DNA of 29,768 nt from a virus. The stretch lies in IMG/VR virus record IMGVR_UViG_3300032116_000972, positions 1 through 29,768 of that record. One strand, 5' to 3'. Positions 12,866 to 21,742 of this stretch are shown piece after piece (the first letter of the stretch is position 1; the number at the start of each line of letters is the position of its first letter). The notes under the pieces are model-generated. The model saw nothing but the letters and a program-made list of their open reading frames with translations, was not told the origin of the DNA and did not search any database. Made by a program: the position numbers and the translations under genes.

Positions 12866-14925
12866 AGTTTTTAATCGACGGCATCGACCGAGGGCAACCG
12901 CTAAACCCCGAGGACTTTGGTATTAATATTAACGAGGACGATACGATAGGGGCGCGGGTTGTTTCATTCGATAACGAATTGATATTCGGTGGCGATGTGT
13001 TCGGCTATCTTTACAATAAGTTAGCAACCTCGGGTTATTGTGAGTTAGTGCGCGTATCGGTTCAATACATTTGTTCGAGTGGCGTTTGGGAGCGTTTAGT
13101 CGATGGGTATATAATCGTTACTGAATGTAATTTTGTGCTCGATAGATGCCAAGTTAAAACAAAGCTATACGATGAAACATTTAGCACGAAGATAAACAAC
13201 AATAAGTCTATACCATTTTCGCTTCGCCTCACTACATCAAAGAACGGCACACCGATAACGCCACCGACCGCCGTACCTCTTTACGTTTTTAATCCGGGCG
13301 TAATTATTTACCCTAACCCCGCATACGCTTACACGGTTTACGATACGTTCGCGCATTTGGTAAATTGTATGAGCGACGGGTTAGTAGATTTCGATTCGAA
13401 TTTCTTTGCTGCCAGTTATCCGCAAACCGATGTAGCGTTTTACACTAACGGGCAATCGATACGACTAAAAAGCAATGTCGAAATACTTGCGACCTTTGAG
13501 CAGTTGTATTTAGCGATGCGCTCAAAACTTAACCTCGGTATGGGTTTTGAAAAGCAAGCCAACGGTCGCCCGTTGTTACGCATCGAACAGGCTTCATACT
13601 TTCAGCAAATCGGCGCGTCGGCTAACCTATTCGACCAGTCCGATATTGAAATGCAATTCGATACACGGCGTTTATATCAGGCGACCGATTTCGGTAACGA
13701 ATTATATTTAGAGGTCGGGCAATGTGATAACGGCGATACGCTGTGCGAATTTACGCAAACGCCGTTTAGGGGCTTTAGGGCTGAAACATTCGGGTTCGTT
13801 GGTGAGTGCAATACAAGCAATATATTAAACCTTAAAACAAGCGAAATAATATTTGATACTAACCTAATTCAGGATATAGTAGTATTCAATAATACGGGTT
13901 ACGAAACAAACGGGGTAATCATTCAGTCGAACTGGACGGGAAGCATAGCACCTAACACGGCGACGGCTAACGGGTACGACCCTTACGGTGTAGGCAATAC
14001 TATTTATAACAGCCCGTACCGTAACGAGGTTGTTTCGGCAAATTGGTTAAGCGGTTACCCGAACTCGTTAGAATCATTCTTTGAGGGGTTCAATCCTGCA
14101 AATGCTTCGGGTGTATTGCGATTTGACAGCTCAACAGCGAATCAAATCGTTAACCAGTTTAGCGTAGTTAATGCCCCAACACAAAACACCTTATCGGGCT
14201 TGCTATCGCATTATTTTATTTGGCTCAACCCTGTAGTTAATCCCAGTAACTTTACGCAGCCCGTACCGGGTACGTATGAGTATTACATCGTTTCGAACCC
14301 CGGTATTTATACCGTTAATGCGGGCGTTGTTTTAGATGAATACTTAGACCCCTTAACGTTTGCGCCCGTAGGTAATGCTATGGGTAGGCAAGTAAAATTA
14401 ATGATTAAACGATTTGACGCGGCTTTGAATTTGTTAGAAACTCGGTTTATAACTGGTAGCGATTTTGCCGCCGCAACGGGTCAACCTGCGTGGTATGAAA
14501 TAAACAACGAAGTATTTATTTGCGAGGCTGGTAATTTAATTGCAATCGATATAGGTATATCGGCAACAAATACAACACCATACCCCGACGTTATACAACG
14601 TTTCTTACGATTTGGTAGCAACTTTCAAAACACTACCCTGCTTTCTGCGTTTTCTTATTTCTCCGTTATCGGTCAACCCTTCACACCGCAAACGCTCGAA
14701 CCCGTAGACATTAACGACGTGCAAGCGTATGTATATAAGTTTAAACGCCCATTAAGCATGGCAGAGATAAACGCGATAACAAGCGAAACCTCAAAGCCTA
14801 TTTTACTCGGGCGTAAAGACGATTCGTTAGCCGTTGCGCCGACGTACATTAAAAACCTACAAATAGAATCAGTAATGCGCAAGGGCGCACAATTCGAACT
14901 ACGTTCAAACAAACTTTTACCATGA
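12850..14925 (+). CDS. large tail protein, probable distal tail/baseplate component
   Basis: A 691-aa beta-rich protein right after the tape measure, where distal tail or baseplate hub proteins lie in siphoviruses. The first 120 residues (LKFLIDGIDRGQPLNPEDFG and CNFVLDRCQVKTKLYDETFS) form a compact domain seen in Bacteroidota phage tails; the rest is long beta structure with Pro/Asn-rich turns. I recognise no enzyme motif. It overlaps the tape measure by 16 bases and the next gene by 4, so it is part of the tail operon. Confidence 0.7.
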   Translation: MASELKFLIDGIDRGQPLNPEDFGININEDDTIGARVVSFDNELIFGGDVFGYLYNKLATSGYCELVRVSVQYICSSGVWERLVDGYIIVTECNFVLDRCQVKTKLYDETFSTKINNNKSIPFSLRLTTSKNGTPITPPTAVPLYVFNPGVIIYPNPAYAYTVYDTFAHLVNCMSDGLVDFDSNFFAASYPQTDVAFYTNGQSIRLKSNVEILATFEQLYLAMRSKLNLGMGFEKQANGRPLLRIEQASYFQQIGASANLFDQSDIEMQFDTRRLYQATDFGNELYLEVGQCDNGDTLCEFTQTPFRGFRAETFGFVGECNTSNILNLKTSEIIFDTNLIQDIVVFNNTGYETNGVIIQSNWTGSIAPNTATANGYDPYGVGNTIYNSPYRNEVVSANWLSGYPNSLESFFEGFNPANASGVLRFDSSTANQIVNQFSVVNAPTQNTLSGLLSHYFIWLNPVVNPSNFTQPVPGTYEYYIVSNPGIYTVNAGVVLDEYLDPLTFAPVGNAMGRQVKLMIKRFDAALNLLETRFITGSDFAAATGQPAWYEINNEVFICEAGNLIAIDIGISATNTTPYPDVIQRFLRFGSNFQNTTLLSAFSYFSVIGQPFTPQTLEPVDINDVQAYVYKFKRPLSMAEINAITSETSKPILLGRKDDSLAVAPTYIKNLQIESVMRKGAQFELRSNKLLP

Positions 14926-16571
14926 GTTACACATCGATACCAAACCAACCTGTTTTATTTAATACCATATTGCCTGAAGCGTGCGAAGGTTGTAACAATC
15001 AATTTGCGCAGTTAGCAGACTTTAACGACCAACTATTTTGGCAGCTCGAAACGGGCGTATGCGGCGAACTAAAATTTGTTAGCGATGTACTTTCGGGCGA
15101 TTGGACGCAGTCGGGTAGCGAAATAACCGCAACGGGTAATACGGGCGGTTACATACAAGGCTATGAGCGTTACGACGTGGTGTTAAACTATAAGGTAACG
15201 GTAACGATTGAAACCTATAACAGCGGTACGTTAGTAGTTGGTATTTTCCCGAGCGGCTCGTTTCTTTATTTAAACGCACCGGGTACACATACGATTTACC
15301 TCAACACGCCCGATACAACCTCGGCGGGCTTGCTATTTTACTTTAATGGTTTAGCGGGTGATGAGTTCGACGGCGTGTTTATAGTTAATAGCGTCGAGCC
15401 TGTACCTACGGGCGCTTTATTTGCGGGCTTAGTAGATGCCGAAACGCTTTCAATAATTGAAAGGCTCGACCCTGTGCTAACTGTTAAAGACCAATATTTA
15501 ACGGCGGGTATCGACCTTTCGGATTATACAATCGATTCGGGTTGCTATCGTTTAGCGATTGCCGATTATTGTACGAATACTTGCGGGCAATATTTTATTT
15601 ATAATCCTTTCTTTAACGGCGACCCTTTATGTATTGATTGCCCGCCTATCGGCTGGACATCGACACCCGTAACGGGCGCGGACGATTGGGTAGTTGGTGG
15701 GGGTGAGGCAACAATCGAGCTTACTGCGTTAGGTAACCAAACCGAGCTAATTAGCATAACTGAATTATGCGAGGATAAAGATTATTACGTTGAGATAGTT
15801 GTAAGTTCCATAACAAATGCACGTTTACGATTACAGGTAGACGGCATTACATACGCCACAATAAGCGCCGTAGGTACATACACCTACACCATTACAAACA
15901 CCTCAACAGGGTTCGTTAGTTTATTAGGTTCGCAGTTTGGCGCTTCGCTTAACGGAGTGATAGCCGTTGAAAAAATAACCGTGCGAGCCGATAAAAATTG
16001 GGCGGCTTATGATAAGTACAGCGAGGTTATTCAAATAGGCGATTACTCGGACGATTGCAGGTTCTTTAAGATTGAAGGTTGCAACGGCGAGAATCAATTT
16101 GGATTAGCGTTTTATGGTACCTCGTTTTTGCCCGGTATTCGATTAGAGGGGCGACGCTTTCAACCGCAATACGATACCGACACCGATTTATTTAGATATG
16201 CTTCGGGGCGTTGGTCTGCAAGTTTTGTAGACCGCAAAAAAAAACTAAGCTACTATTTCGGGCGGTTGCCTGAATACGTTTTAGATTTCCTTTCGATTGT
16301 TTTCTATTTCGATAATTGCTACATAAACGGCGATACGGTATTTCCAGCCGATAACGAATTTCCTACTATCGAATACGATAACGCCGACGATTTAGGAGCG
16401 TTAACAATCGACCTTTATAACAAGCGCGATAAGGTGCGTAAGACGGTTTGTGTTGGCGTGGATGCCGATTGCCTACCTTCGATATTAGATAACAACGCAG
16501 AGCCGTTTATTTTAACGCAGGATAGCGAACGAATAACTACTCAAGATTTGATTAACTTATATCAAGAATAA
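14922..16571 (+). CDS. tail protein with two beta-sandwich modules, 549 aa
   Basis: The N-terminus has CEGCNNQFAQL (residues about 19-29). Two similar segments follow: GDWTQSGSEITATGNTGGYI near residue 68 and DDWVVGGGEATIELTALGNQ near 255, each leading into carbohydrate-binding-like beta-sandwich sequence. The C-terminal third (LDFLSIVFYFDNCYINGDTV) resembles a tail-tip domain. It may bind host surface glycans at the tail tip. Paired cysteines (CEGC, CIDC) could form disulfides or bind metal. The function is inferred from position and fold type. Confidence 0.65.
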   Translation: MSYTSIPNQPVLFNTILPEACEGCNNQFAQLADFNDQLFWQLETGVCGELKFVSDVLSGDWTQSGSEITATGNTGGYIQGYERYDVVLNYKVTVTIETYNSGTLVVGIFPSGSFLYLNAPGTHTIYLNTPDTTSAGLLFYFNGLAGDEFDGVFIVNSVEPVPTGALFAGLVDAETLSIIERLDPVLTVKDQYLTAGIDLSDYTIDSGCYRLAIADYCTNTCGQYFIYNPFFNGDPLCIDCPPIGWTSTPVTGADDWVVGGGEATIELTALGNQTELISITELCEDKDYYVEIVVSSITNARLRLQVDGITYATISAVGTYTYTITNTSTGFVSLLGSQFGASLNGVIAVEKITVRADKNWAAYDKYSEVIQIGDYSDDCRFFKIEGCNGENQFGLAFYGTSFLPGIRLEGRRFQPQYDTDTDLFRYASGRWSASFVDRKKKLSYYFGRLPEYVLDFLSIVFYFDNCYINGDTVFPADNEFPTIEYDNADDLGALTIDLYNKRDKVRKTVCVGVDADCLPSILDNNAEPFILTQDSERITTQDLINLYQE

Positions 16572-16584
16572 TTTTGTAAATTTG
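16547..16584 (+). promoter_or_regulatory. promoter before the probable tail tube gene
   Basis: TTTG 16547-16550 and TAATTTTG 16569-16576 fit the consensus with an 18-base spacer; an overlapping second -7 match TAAATTTG lies at 16577-16584. The 14-mer ATTTTGTAAATTTG (16571-16584) is identical to that of the promoter at 980-993. It would give the next gene transcription independent of the tail operon. Confidence 0.5.
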
Positions 16585-16609
16585 GGGAACATTTGAGCAA
16601 TCCTTTTTT

Positions 16610-16659
16610 AGGTGTCAACCTTTCGACCTATCGAACCGAAGGTAAAACAATAAACACCT
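16610..16659 (+). promoter_or_regulatory. nested hairpin leader of the probable tail tube gene
   Basis: AGGTGT 16610-16615 pairs with ACACCT 16654-16659; inside it ACCTT 16618-16622 pairs with AAGGT 16639-16643; inside that TCGA 16623-16626 pairs with TCGA 16631-16634 around a CCTA tetraloop. It ends eight bases before ATG 16668. It may stabilise the mRNA of a highly expressed virion gene or tune translation. Confidence 0.5.
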
Positions 16660-16667
16660 TTTAAATT

Positions 16668-17207
16668 ATGGGATGCGTTTCCTATTGCGATTCGTCGTTA
16701 CTCGAACATAATTTGGTGGACTGCAACGAGTATAAGCTCGGCGGTGTTTCTGCGATTATCGTAGGCGCTTGTAATGTAACCGTAGCCGACCCGTCGGACG
16801 CGGTAGAAATTGCTGCGCTATTAGCGAGCGGCGAAGCCCGTATTATCGAAGACATACGATTTGCATTACCAGCAGGTTCGCCCGTAACGGTAGATAGCCC
16901 GATTGGATGTGGTACACCTATCCGCATTAATGAAGACCGTACCGCCACGTTATACGATGCAAATGTAACCGACGAAAATAACCTTTTTTGGAACGACGTT
17001 AATAACCGTCGCGTTGGTTGGATTATGGCGTATATGTGCGACAGCGGTAAGATTATTTTTATCGACCCGCCCGTAGGGATTACAACGAGCGCTAACTTTA
17101 TTTTGCCCGAGCAGAATAACGAATTACAGCGCTACGAGGTAACCTTTTCATGGCGCGATAAAGATATCCCAACTCAGTACAATGCACCAGCGGGAATCTT
17201 TAGCTAA
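16668..17207 (+). CDS. probable major tail (tube) protein, 179 aa
   Basis: Compact beta-rich protein with a Cys-containing N-terminus (MGCVSYCDSS), ALPAGSPVTVDSPIGCGTPI near residues 67-86, ATLYDANVTDENNLFWNDVN near 92-111, and a C-terminal strand set (NNELQRYEVTFSWRDKD). This general pattern fits tail tube subunits of Bacteroidota siphoviruses as I recall them. Its own promoter and structured leader fit an abundant virion protein. It lies after the tape measure, unlike most siphoviruses, so the call is moderate. It overlaps the glycosyltransferase gene by 26 bases. Confidence 0.5.
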   Translation: MGCVSYCDSSLLEHNLVDCNEYKLGGVSAIIVGACNVTVADPSDAVEIAALLASGEARIIEDIRFALPAGSPVTVDSPIGCGTPIRINEDRTATLYDANVTDENNLFWNDVNNRRVGWIMAYMCDSGKIIFIDPPVGITTSANFILPEQNNELQRYEVTFSWRDKDIPTQYNAPAGIFS

Positions 17208-18150
17208 TTTGACTAACGAACAAAAGCACGCCTCGAATAATATCGGGGTTGTGCTTTTTGCGTTTGGTAAACCGCATTACTATGGCGCGGCTTATAACTT
17301 AGCGTTTAGTATTAAGCGATTCAATAGCGGGCTTAAAATTGCCCTTTACGTAGATGATAGAAGTAAGTGCTATGGGTACGCTCACGGGCTTGCGGATTTC
17401 GTCGATTCAATTAATGAGATTAAACCTGAACACCTAACAACGGGCGGTAAGTTAGACCCCGGTAAGTTAAAGGTTAATTTATACGATTACTTACCTTTTG
17501 ACCATAATATTTACCTCGATGTCGATGCCGTAGCGCTCAAGGATTTAGAGCCTATGGTTAACGAATTGATTAACGCGGGTAAAGATTACATAAGCCATAC
17601 CGTTGGCTATCATACCATACAGCAAGGGCGTGCAATACCTTCTATGCAATGGGCGTGGGCTGACGATATATGGCAGCATTTTGGCTTAAGCGATACGGCG
17701 GTTTTACCAGCCATCAATAGCTCAATTCAATACATTCGTAAAGGAATTGAAGCCGAAAAGATTTACATAATAGCTAAAGACTATTACGAAAACAAACAGC
17801 TACCAGTTCAAAAGCTACGAATGAAATGGGGCGGCGGGCAACCCGATGAGCTTTATATGAACGTTGCGTTAGCTAAATTAGGTTTAGACCCTGCGATTAT
17901 TTCAGTAGGTCAAACCGACGGAAGCGAAAACGGATATATTCACTTCGCGATGCAGCGCCGCTTAACCTTTGAACAAATAACCGAGCGATTCTATTTGCAA
18001 TCATATTACGGCGGGCAAGGTTTTACCCCGTTGTTTTATGTGGAATGGCTCGATAGACTTTTGAAAAAATGGTTTGCTGAAGCGGGTAAACAGCACATAC
18101 ATTTTATAAACCGAATAACCTCGAACAAATATGCCGGGAACAAAAAGTAA
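17182..18150 (+). CDS. GT-A-type glycosyltransferase
   Basis: A 322-aa protein with a nucleotide-sugar-binding N-terminus (VVLFAFGKPHYYGAAYNLAF), and YLDVDAVAL near residues 111-119 providing the D-x-D (D113, D115) that holds a metal and the sugar nucleotide. GGGQPDELYMNVALAKLG near 215-232 is the acceptor-side acidic region. No signal peptide. It sits between tail and head structural genes with a methyltransferase, so it may glycosylate a virion protein, or alter host surface polysaccharide; the substrate cannot be read. The start at 17182 overlaps the tail tube gene. Confidence 0.75.
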   Translation: MHQRESLANLTNEQKHASNNIGVVLFAFGKPHYYGAAYNLAFSIKRFNSGLKIALYVDDRSKCYGYAHGLADFVDSINEIKPEHLTTGGKLDPGKLKVNLYDYLPFDHNIYLDVDAVALKDLEPMVNELINAGKDYISHTVGYHTIQQGRAIPSMQWAWADDIWQHFGLSDTAVLPAINSSIQYIRKGIEAEKIYIIAKDYYENKQLPVQKLRMKWGGGQPDELYMNVALAKLGLDPAIISVGQTDGSENGYIHFAMQRRLTFEQITERFYLQSYYGGQGFTPLFYVEWLDRLLKKWFAEAGKQHIHFINRITSNKYAGNKK

Positions 18151-18760
18151 AAAGGTAGTTGAGACAAAAGCCGAAACACCTGTAAAAGCTAAAAAAGAAA
18201 AGGCGGTTAAAACCGAATACGTTTACGCACTTGAGCCGCTACCCGAAAAGATTTTACCGCCAACGGAATTTAGCTCCGAATCTGAAGTAGGTGTTTTTAT
18301 TGGGCAACTTATAAAGATGTCAAAATATAGAACCGCCCTCGAGATTGGAGTATTTAAAGGAGAATCATCGATTAAAATTATTGAAGCCTTACCGAATGGC
18401 GGGCAATATGTAGGAATCGACATAGGCGATTATAGAGATGCTGAAGCCGAAAAGGTAATGCAGCAAGGCGGCAAATCAATTGAGTTTATTATAAACGATT
18501 CATTAAGTGAATTGCCAAAGCTACCGAAAGCGCATTTCGATTTAATTTTTGTTGATGGTAATCATACATGGGATTATATTTTAAAGGAGTTTAAAATAGT
18601 CGAAAATTTGCTAGCCCGTGGCGGTGTAATCGTTTATCATGATAGTATTAAAATTGATGACGTTGCACAGCTTGTTAAATACGCCCAACAGTTTAAATAC
18701 AAAGCCGTAACATTAAATACGCCTGATGGACACGGTTTGTCAATAATTCAAAAGTATTAA
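18131..18760 (+). CDS. class I SAM-dependent methyltransferase (Methyltransf_24 type)
   Basis: A 209-aa protein. The first 30 residues are rich in Lys and Ala, then ALEIGVFKGESSIKI (69-83) is the SAM-binding loop, GQYVGIDIGDYRD the second strand, FDLIFVDGNHTWDYI (136-150) with the VDGNH motif, and GGVIVYHD (164-171). The VDGNH/HD pattern is typical of methyltransferases acting on sugars and small molecules. Together with the upstream glycosyltransferase, which it overlaps by 20 bases, it suggests addition and methyl-capping of a sugar. The lysine-rich leader is an unusual extra. Confidence 0.8.
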   Translation: MPGTKSKKVVETKAETPVKAKKEKAVKTEYVYALEPLPEKILPPTEFSSESEVGVFIGQLIKMSKYRTALEIGVFKGESSIKIIEALPNGGQYVGIDIGDYRDAEAEKVMQQGGKSIEFIINDSLSELPKLPKAHFDLIFVDGNHTWDYILKEFKIVENLLARGGVIVYHDSIKIDDVAQLVKYAQQFKYKAVTLNTPDGHGLSIIQKY

Positions 18761-18762
18761 CT

Positions 18763-18840
18763 ATGAAACCAACTTTTTGCCGTTCTAAATCGTGCGGTTC
18801 GCACGTAATTGTTAACCCTACAACTAAAGCAGTCGCATAA
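18763..18840 (+). CDS. very small ORF, 25 aa
   Basis: ATG 18763 lies two bases after the methyltransferase stop, and the TAA (18838-18840) overlaps the portal ATG in TAATG. The peptide MKPTFCRSKSCGSHVIVNPT plus five residues has two cysteines. The perfect fit in the gap supports a real or translational-coupling ORF, but it is too short to assign. Confidence 0.4.
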   Translation: MKPTFCRSKSCGSHVIVNPTTKAVA

Positions 18841-20750
18841 TGGCACTATCTACCGAGGAAATAAACAAGGTCGTTAATCGCTTTGCTGTTAAGTTTAAAG
18901 GCTGGGCGGAGGCTCAAAGGTCATCGCCGCTTAACCCTATCACTAAGCAACGCACAGGTGTAAGTCAGTACCCTGAATACTGGGACGGGTATAACTACGC
19001 GGCGAAGATGTACGATTCTATTTTACCGCATACGCGCCCCGACGTTTACCCCGAGCATTTGTTAAGCGTACGCGCCCCGAATCAAACCGACGTACAAGCG
19101 CAATACATTAAGGCGAATTATAAGCCTACGACGTTAAGCGTATTCGAAGATTTTAAATCTACGGTAAGCCGTGCGTTCGCAGACCAAAATTGGAGTATTA
19201 AATATTTTCCTGAAGCGGACGAAAGGTTTGGCGACGATACTTTTCAAAGGTTCGTTAACGAGGAAATAGAAAAGTTTGGAAGCGTAGAGGCGTTCGTTAA
19301 AACGATGCTGCCAACGTTAAAACTGGTAGACCCGAACGGCATTATTGCAATCGAACCCGAGGACGTAGAAACGGTTGTCAGCGACGAGGACGATAGCGAA
19401 GTAATTAGCAACGACCTATTAAAACCGATGCCGCATTATTATTCGTGTAAGTCGATTGTAGGGCAAAAGTTCGGCGAATACTATCTTGTTATTACCGACG
19501 ATTATAGCAGCGTTAAGAACGGCTCTAAAATGGAGAAAAGCGGTATCGTGCTGGAGCTATACGATAATATGAACATTTGGAAGATTTACCAAACTGGTAA
19601 AAAATCCGAAATGGAATTTAGCGAACCTGTGCTTTACTTTGCTCATAACCTAGGGTACGTTCCCTGCCATAAGTTACAAGGTATGCCGCAATTGATTAAC
19701 GGCGAAATATGTTTTCAGTCGCCGTTTATTACCGCCGTTCCTTTTCTCGACCAAGTGGTACTCGATGAAAGCTATTTACAAATAAGCAAAGCAACGAGCG
19801 CGTTCCCTTTTATGGTGGCGTTGGGTGAGGTTTGCGACTTTCACGACCGCGAAGGTAATAAATGCGTAGACGGTCAAATATTCGACCCTATTAACGGCGG
19901 GTATCGTACTTGCCCTTCATGTAGCGGCGGCGGTTTGAAATCGCGTTTTAGCCCTACGGGTATGCTATTGATTAAGCCTAAGACCTCGGTAAGCGAGGGC
20001 GATAGCGGTATAAGTGGTGAATACTTAAAATTCGTTTCGCCGCCTATGGACACGCTTAATTTTTTGCGTGTGGAAATAGATGCACAAATGAAAAAAGCGC
20101 GTTCTATTTTACATTTACCGAGTAGCGATAGTTCGGTAGGCGTTGGCGAAGGTGTAACGGCTACGGGTAGCCTAAATAAGATGCGTAGTTTGTACGCGTT
20201 TTTAAAGCCTATTTCAGACCAGTTATTTAGCCTATATGAGTTTATACTTGTAACGACTGGTAAGATGCGTTACGGCGACTTATTCGGGGGCGTTACGTTG
20301 GTTTATCCTACGACCTTCGACATAAGTACACCAAGCGATTATTTAGCTGTAATAGGCGAAGGCATCGCGGCGGGCGTACCGCCTTCGGTTACGTTTAGCA
20401 ACGTTTACAATTATATTAAAGCTATTCACTACACCGACGAGGAAACGAGCGCGATATACGATTTAATTATTCACTCAGATGAATTGTTGTTAATGAGTAG
20501 CGCGGATATTGCTGCAAGGGTGGCGAATGGAACGGTTGAAAAGTGGCAAGACGTGTTACACTTTAGCGCCCCGCAGTTAGTAATGGAGTTAATTCGTAAC
20601 TACATACCAACCGAAGATGCTCCAAAGTTTACCGACCTACCATTACAGGAGCAGGTCGTAGCCTTGCGTAACATTGCAGCCGAAAAGGTGCGCGTACAAT
20701 TAGACCCTATACAACAAGCGCAACGCGACTTATTAAATGGCATCGCTTGA
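18840..20750 (+). CDS. portal protein with internal zinc-finger-like insertion
   Basis: A 636-aa protein directly before a MuF-like head protein. Portal features are the N-terminal region with PEYWDGYNYAAKMYDSILPH, the large middle domain, a long helical region near 400-430 (DTLNFLRVEIDAQMKKARSI), and SVGVGEGVTATGSLNKMRSL. Between residues 332 and 361 a Cys cluster (C332, C342, C358, C361 in TCPSCSGGG) looks like a zinc ribbon. The portal forms the ring through which DNA enters and to which the neck attaches. It overlaps the MuF-like gene by 14 bases. Confidence 0.8.
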   Translation: MALSTEEINKVVNRFAVKFKGWAEAQRSSPLNPITKQRTGVSQYPEYWDGYNYAAKMYDSILPHTRPDVYPEHLLSVRAPNQTDVQAQYIKANYKPTTLSVFEDFKSTVSRAFADQNWSIKYFPEADERFGDDTFQRFVNEEIEKFGSVEAFVKTMLPTLKLVDPNGIIAIEPEDVETVVSDEDDSEVISNDLLKPMPHYYSCKSIVGQKFGEYYLVITDDYSSVKNGSKMEKSGIVLELYDNMNIWKIYQTGKKSEMEFSEPVLYFAHNLGYVPCHKLQGMPQLINGEICFQSPFITAVPFLDQVVLDESYLQISKATSAFPFMVALGEVCDFHDREGNKCVDGQIFDPINGGYRTCPSCSGGGLKSRFSPTGMLLIKPKTSVSEGDSGISGEYLKFVSPPMDTLNFLRVEIDAQMKKARSILHLPSSDSSVGVGEGVTATGSLNKMRSLYAFLKPISDQLFSLYEFILVTTGKMRYGDLFGGVTLVYPTTFDISTPSDYLAVIGEGIAAGVPPSVTFSNVYNYIKAIHYTDEETSAIYDLIIHSDELLLMSSADIAARVANGTVEKWQDVLHFSAPQLVMELIRNYIPTEDAPKFTDLPLQEQVVALRNIAAEKVRVQLDPIQQAQRDLLNGIA

Positions 20751-21648
20751 CGAACTGATAAAAAAGAAAATTCGGTTATTTGAACAGATACCGAAGGACA
20801 TGGCTACGAGTGCCGAACGCGCCCAGCTCGATGCGTGGCGTACCGTCGAGCCGTTGCTTCGCGATATGGACGTAGATAGTACCGGGAACATTATTCAGAG
20901 CGATGCAAATATTAACCGAATCGGATTAATAGCCGACGAACTAAATAAGGTTTTAGCGGGCGGCGAATACAAAGAGGCGGTGAGTAAATTCCTTTCGCAA
21001 ATCGAAGCGGGTGTAAATCTATCTACCGAAATAGCACAAAAGTTCGAGGCGGGGTTTGAGCCTACCGAAGCACAGCGGCGATTAGTTCAAATAAGTAAAC
21101 AGAACGCGATAAATAGTTTTTTTGGTAGTGGATTAAGGGAACGCGTAACACAACCTTTTTTAGAGCAGCTAACCGCTAACATCGCATCTCGCGCCCCGTT
21201 ACGTGAAGCCGTTAAGGCTTTAAGCGCTACGATAATAGGCGATAGTAAACTCGACGGTAATTTACTCGGACACATTAAAACAACCGCCACCACAGCGCAA
21301 GCCGTCGCAGACCGTAGCTTTTCGGCGGCTGTTAATGAAGAAATCGGTATACAATGGTTTCAATATTTAGGTGGTGAAATACCTACGACGCGCCCGTTTT
21401 GCGAACATAGGCAGGGTGAAATATTCCACCGAAAAGAAATAGAGGCATGGGGGCGGGGTCAAAATAGCGCGGATATAAACGACATTAAGAATGGTACATG
21501 GGCGGGGCGAATCGATGGAACGGATAGTAGAACGATTTTTACATTCGTGGGCGGTTGGAATTGCCGCCATGATTTAGTACCCGTGCCAGCGTCAAAAGTT
21601 CCCGAAACCGTTAAAGCACGCGCAAGAGCGGAGGGGTATATCGATTAG
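20737..21648 (+). CDS. MuF-like minor head protein
   Basis: A 303-aa protein. The N-terminal two-thirds are helical. The C-terminal domain has TTRPFCEHRQGEIFHRKEIE (residues about 217-236) and GGWNCRHDLVPV (272-283), which are the Cys/His motifs of the phage Mu gpF-type head morphogenesis family (C222, H224, C276, H278). Such proteins sit at the portal and may be ejected with DNA. It overlaps the portal gene by 14 bases. After it, an AT-rich gap with a promoter begins cassette 2. Confidence 0.85.
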   Translation: MASLDELIKKKIRLFEQIPKDMATSAERAQLDAWRTVEPLLRDMDVDSTGNIIQSDANINRIGLIADELNKVLAGGEYKEAVSKFLSQIEAGVNLSTEIAQKFEAGFEPTEAQRRLVQISKQNAINSFFGSGLRERVTQPFLEQLTANIASRAPLREAVKALSATIIGDSKLDGNLLGHIKTTATTAQAVADRSFSAAVNEEIGIQWFQYLGGEIPTTRPFCEHRQGEIFHRKEIEAWGRGQNSADINDIKNGTWAGRIDGTDSRTIFTFVGGWNCRHDLVPVPASKVPETVKARARAEGYID

Positions 21649-21682
21649 GTAAAAAAATATTTTCACTTTTTTACTGAAATAG

Positions 21683-21713
21683 TTTGCAGATTCAAAAAGT
21701 GTTTCTATATTTG
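21683..21713 (+). promoter_or_regulatory. promoter of AT-rich mini-gene cassette 2
   Basis: TTTG 21683-21686, 19-base spacer, TATATTTG 21706-21713: a full consensus match. AGTTTGCAGATTCAAAA (21681-21697) differs by one base from 1772-1788, and TTAAACACTTACAC (21727-21740) equals 1818-1831. Both cassettes therefore share one control design. Confidence 0.75.
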
Positions 21714-21742
21714 TGCTGTTAAACAATTAAACACTTACACAC

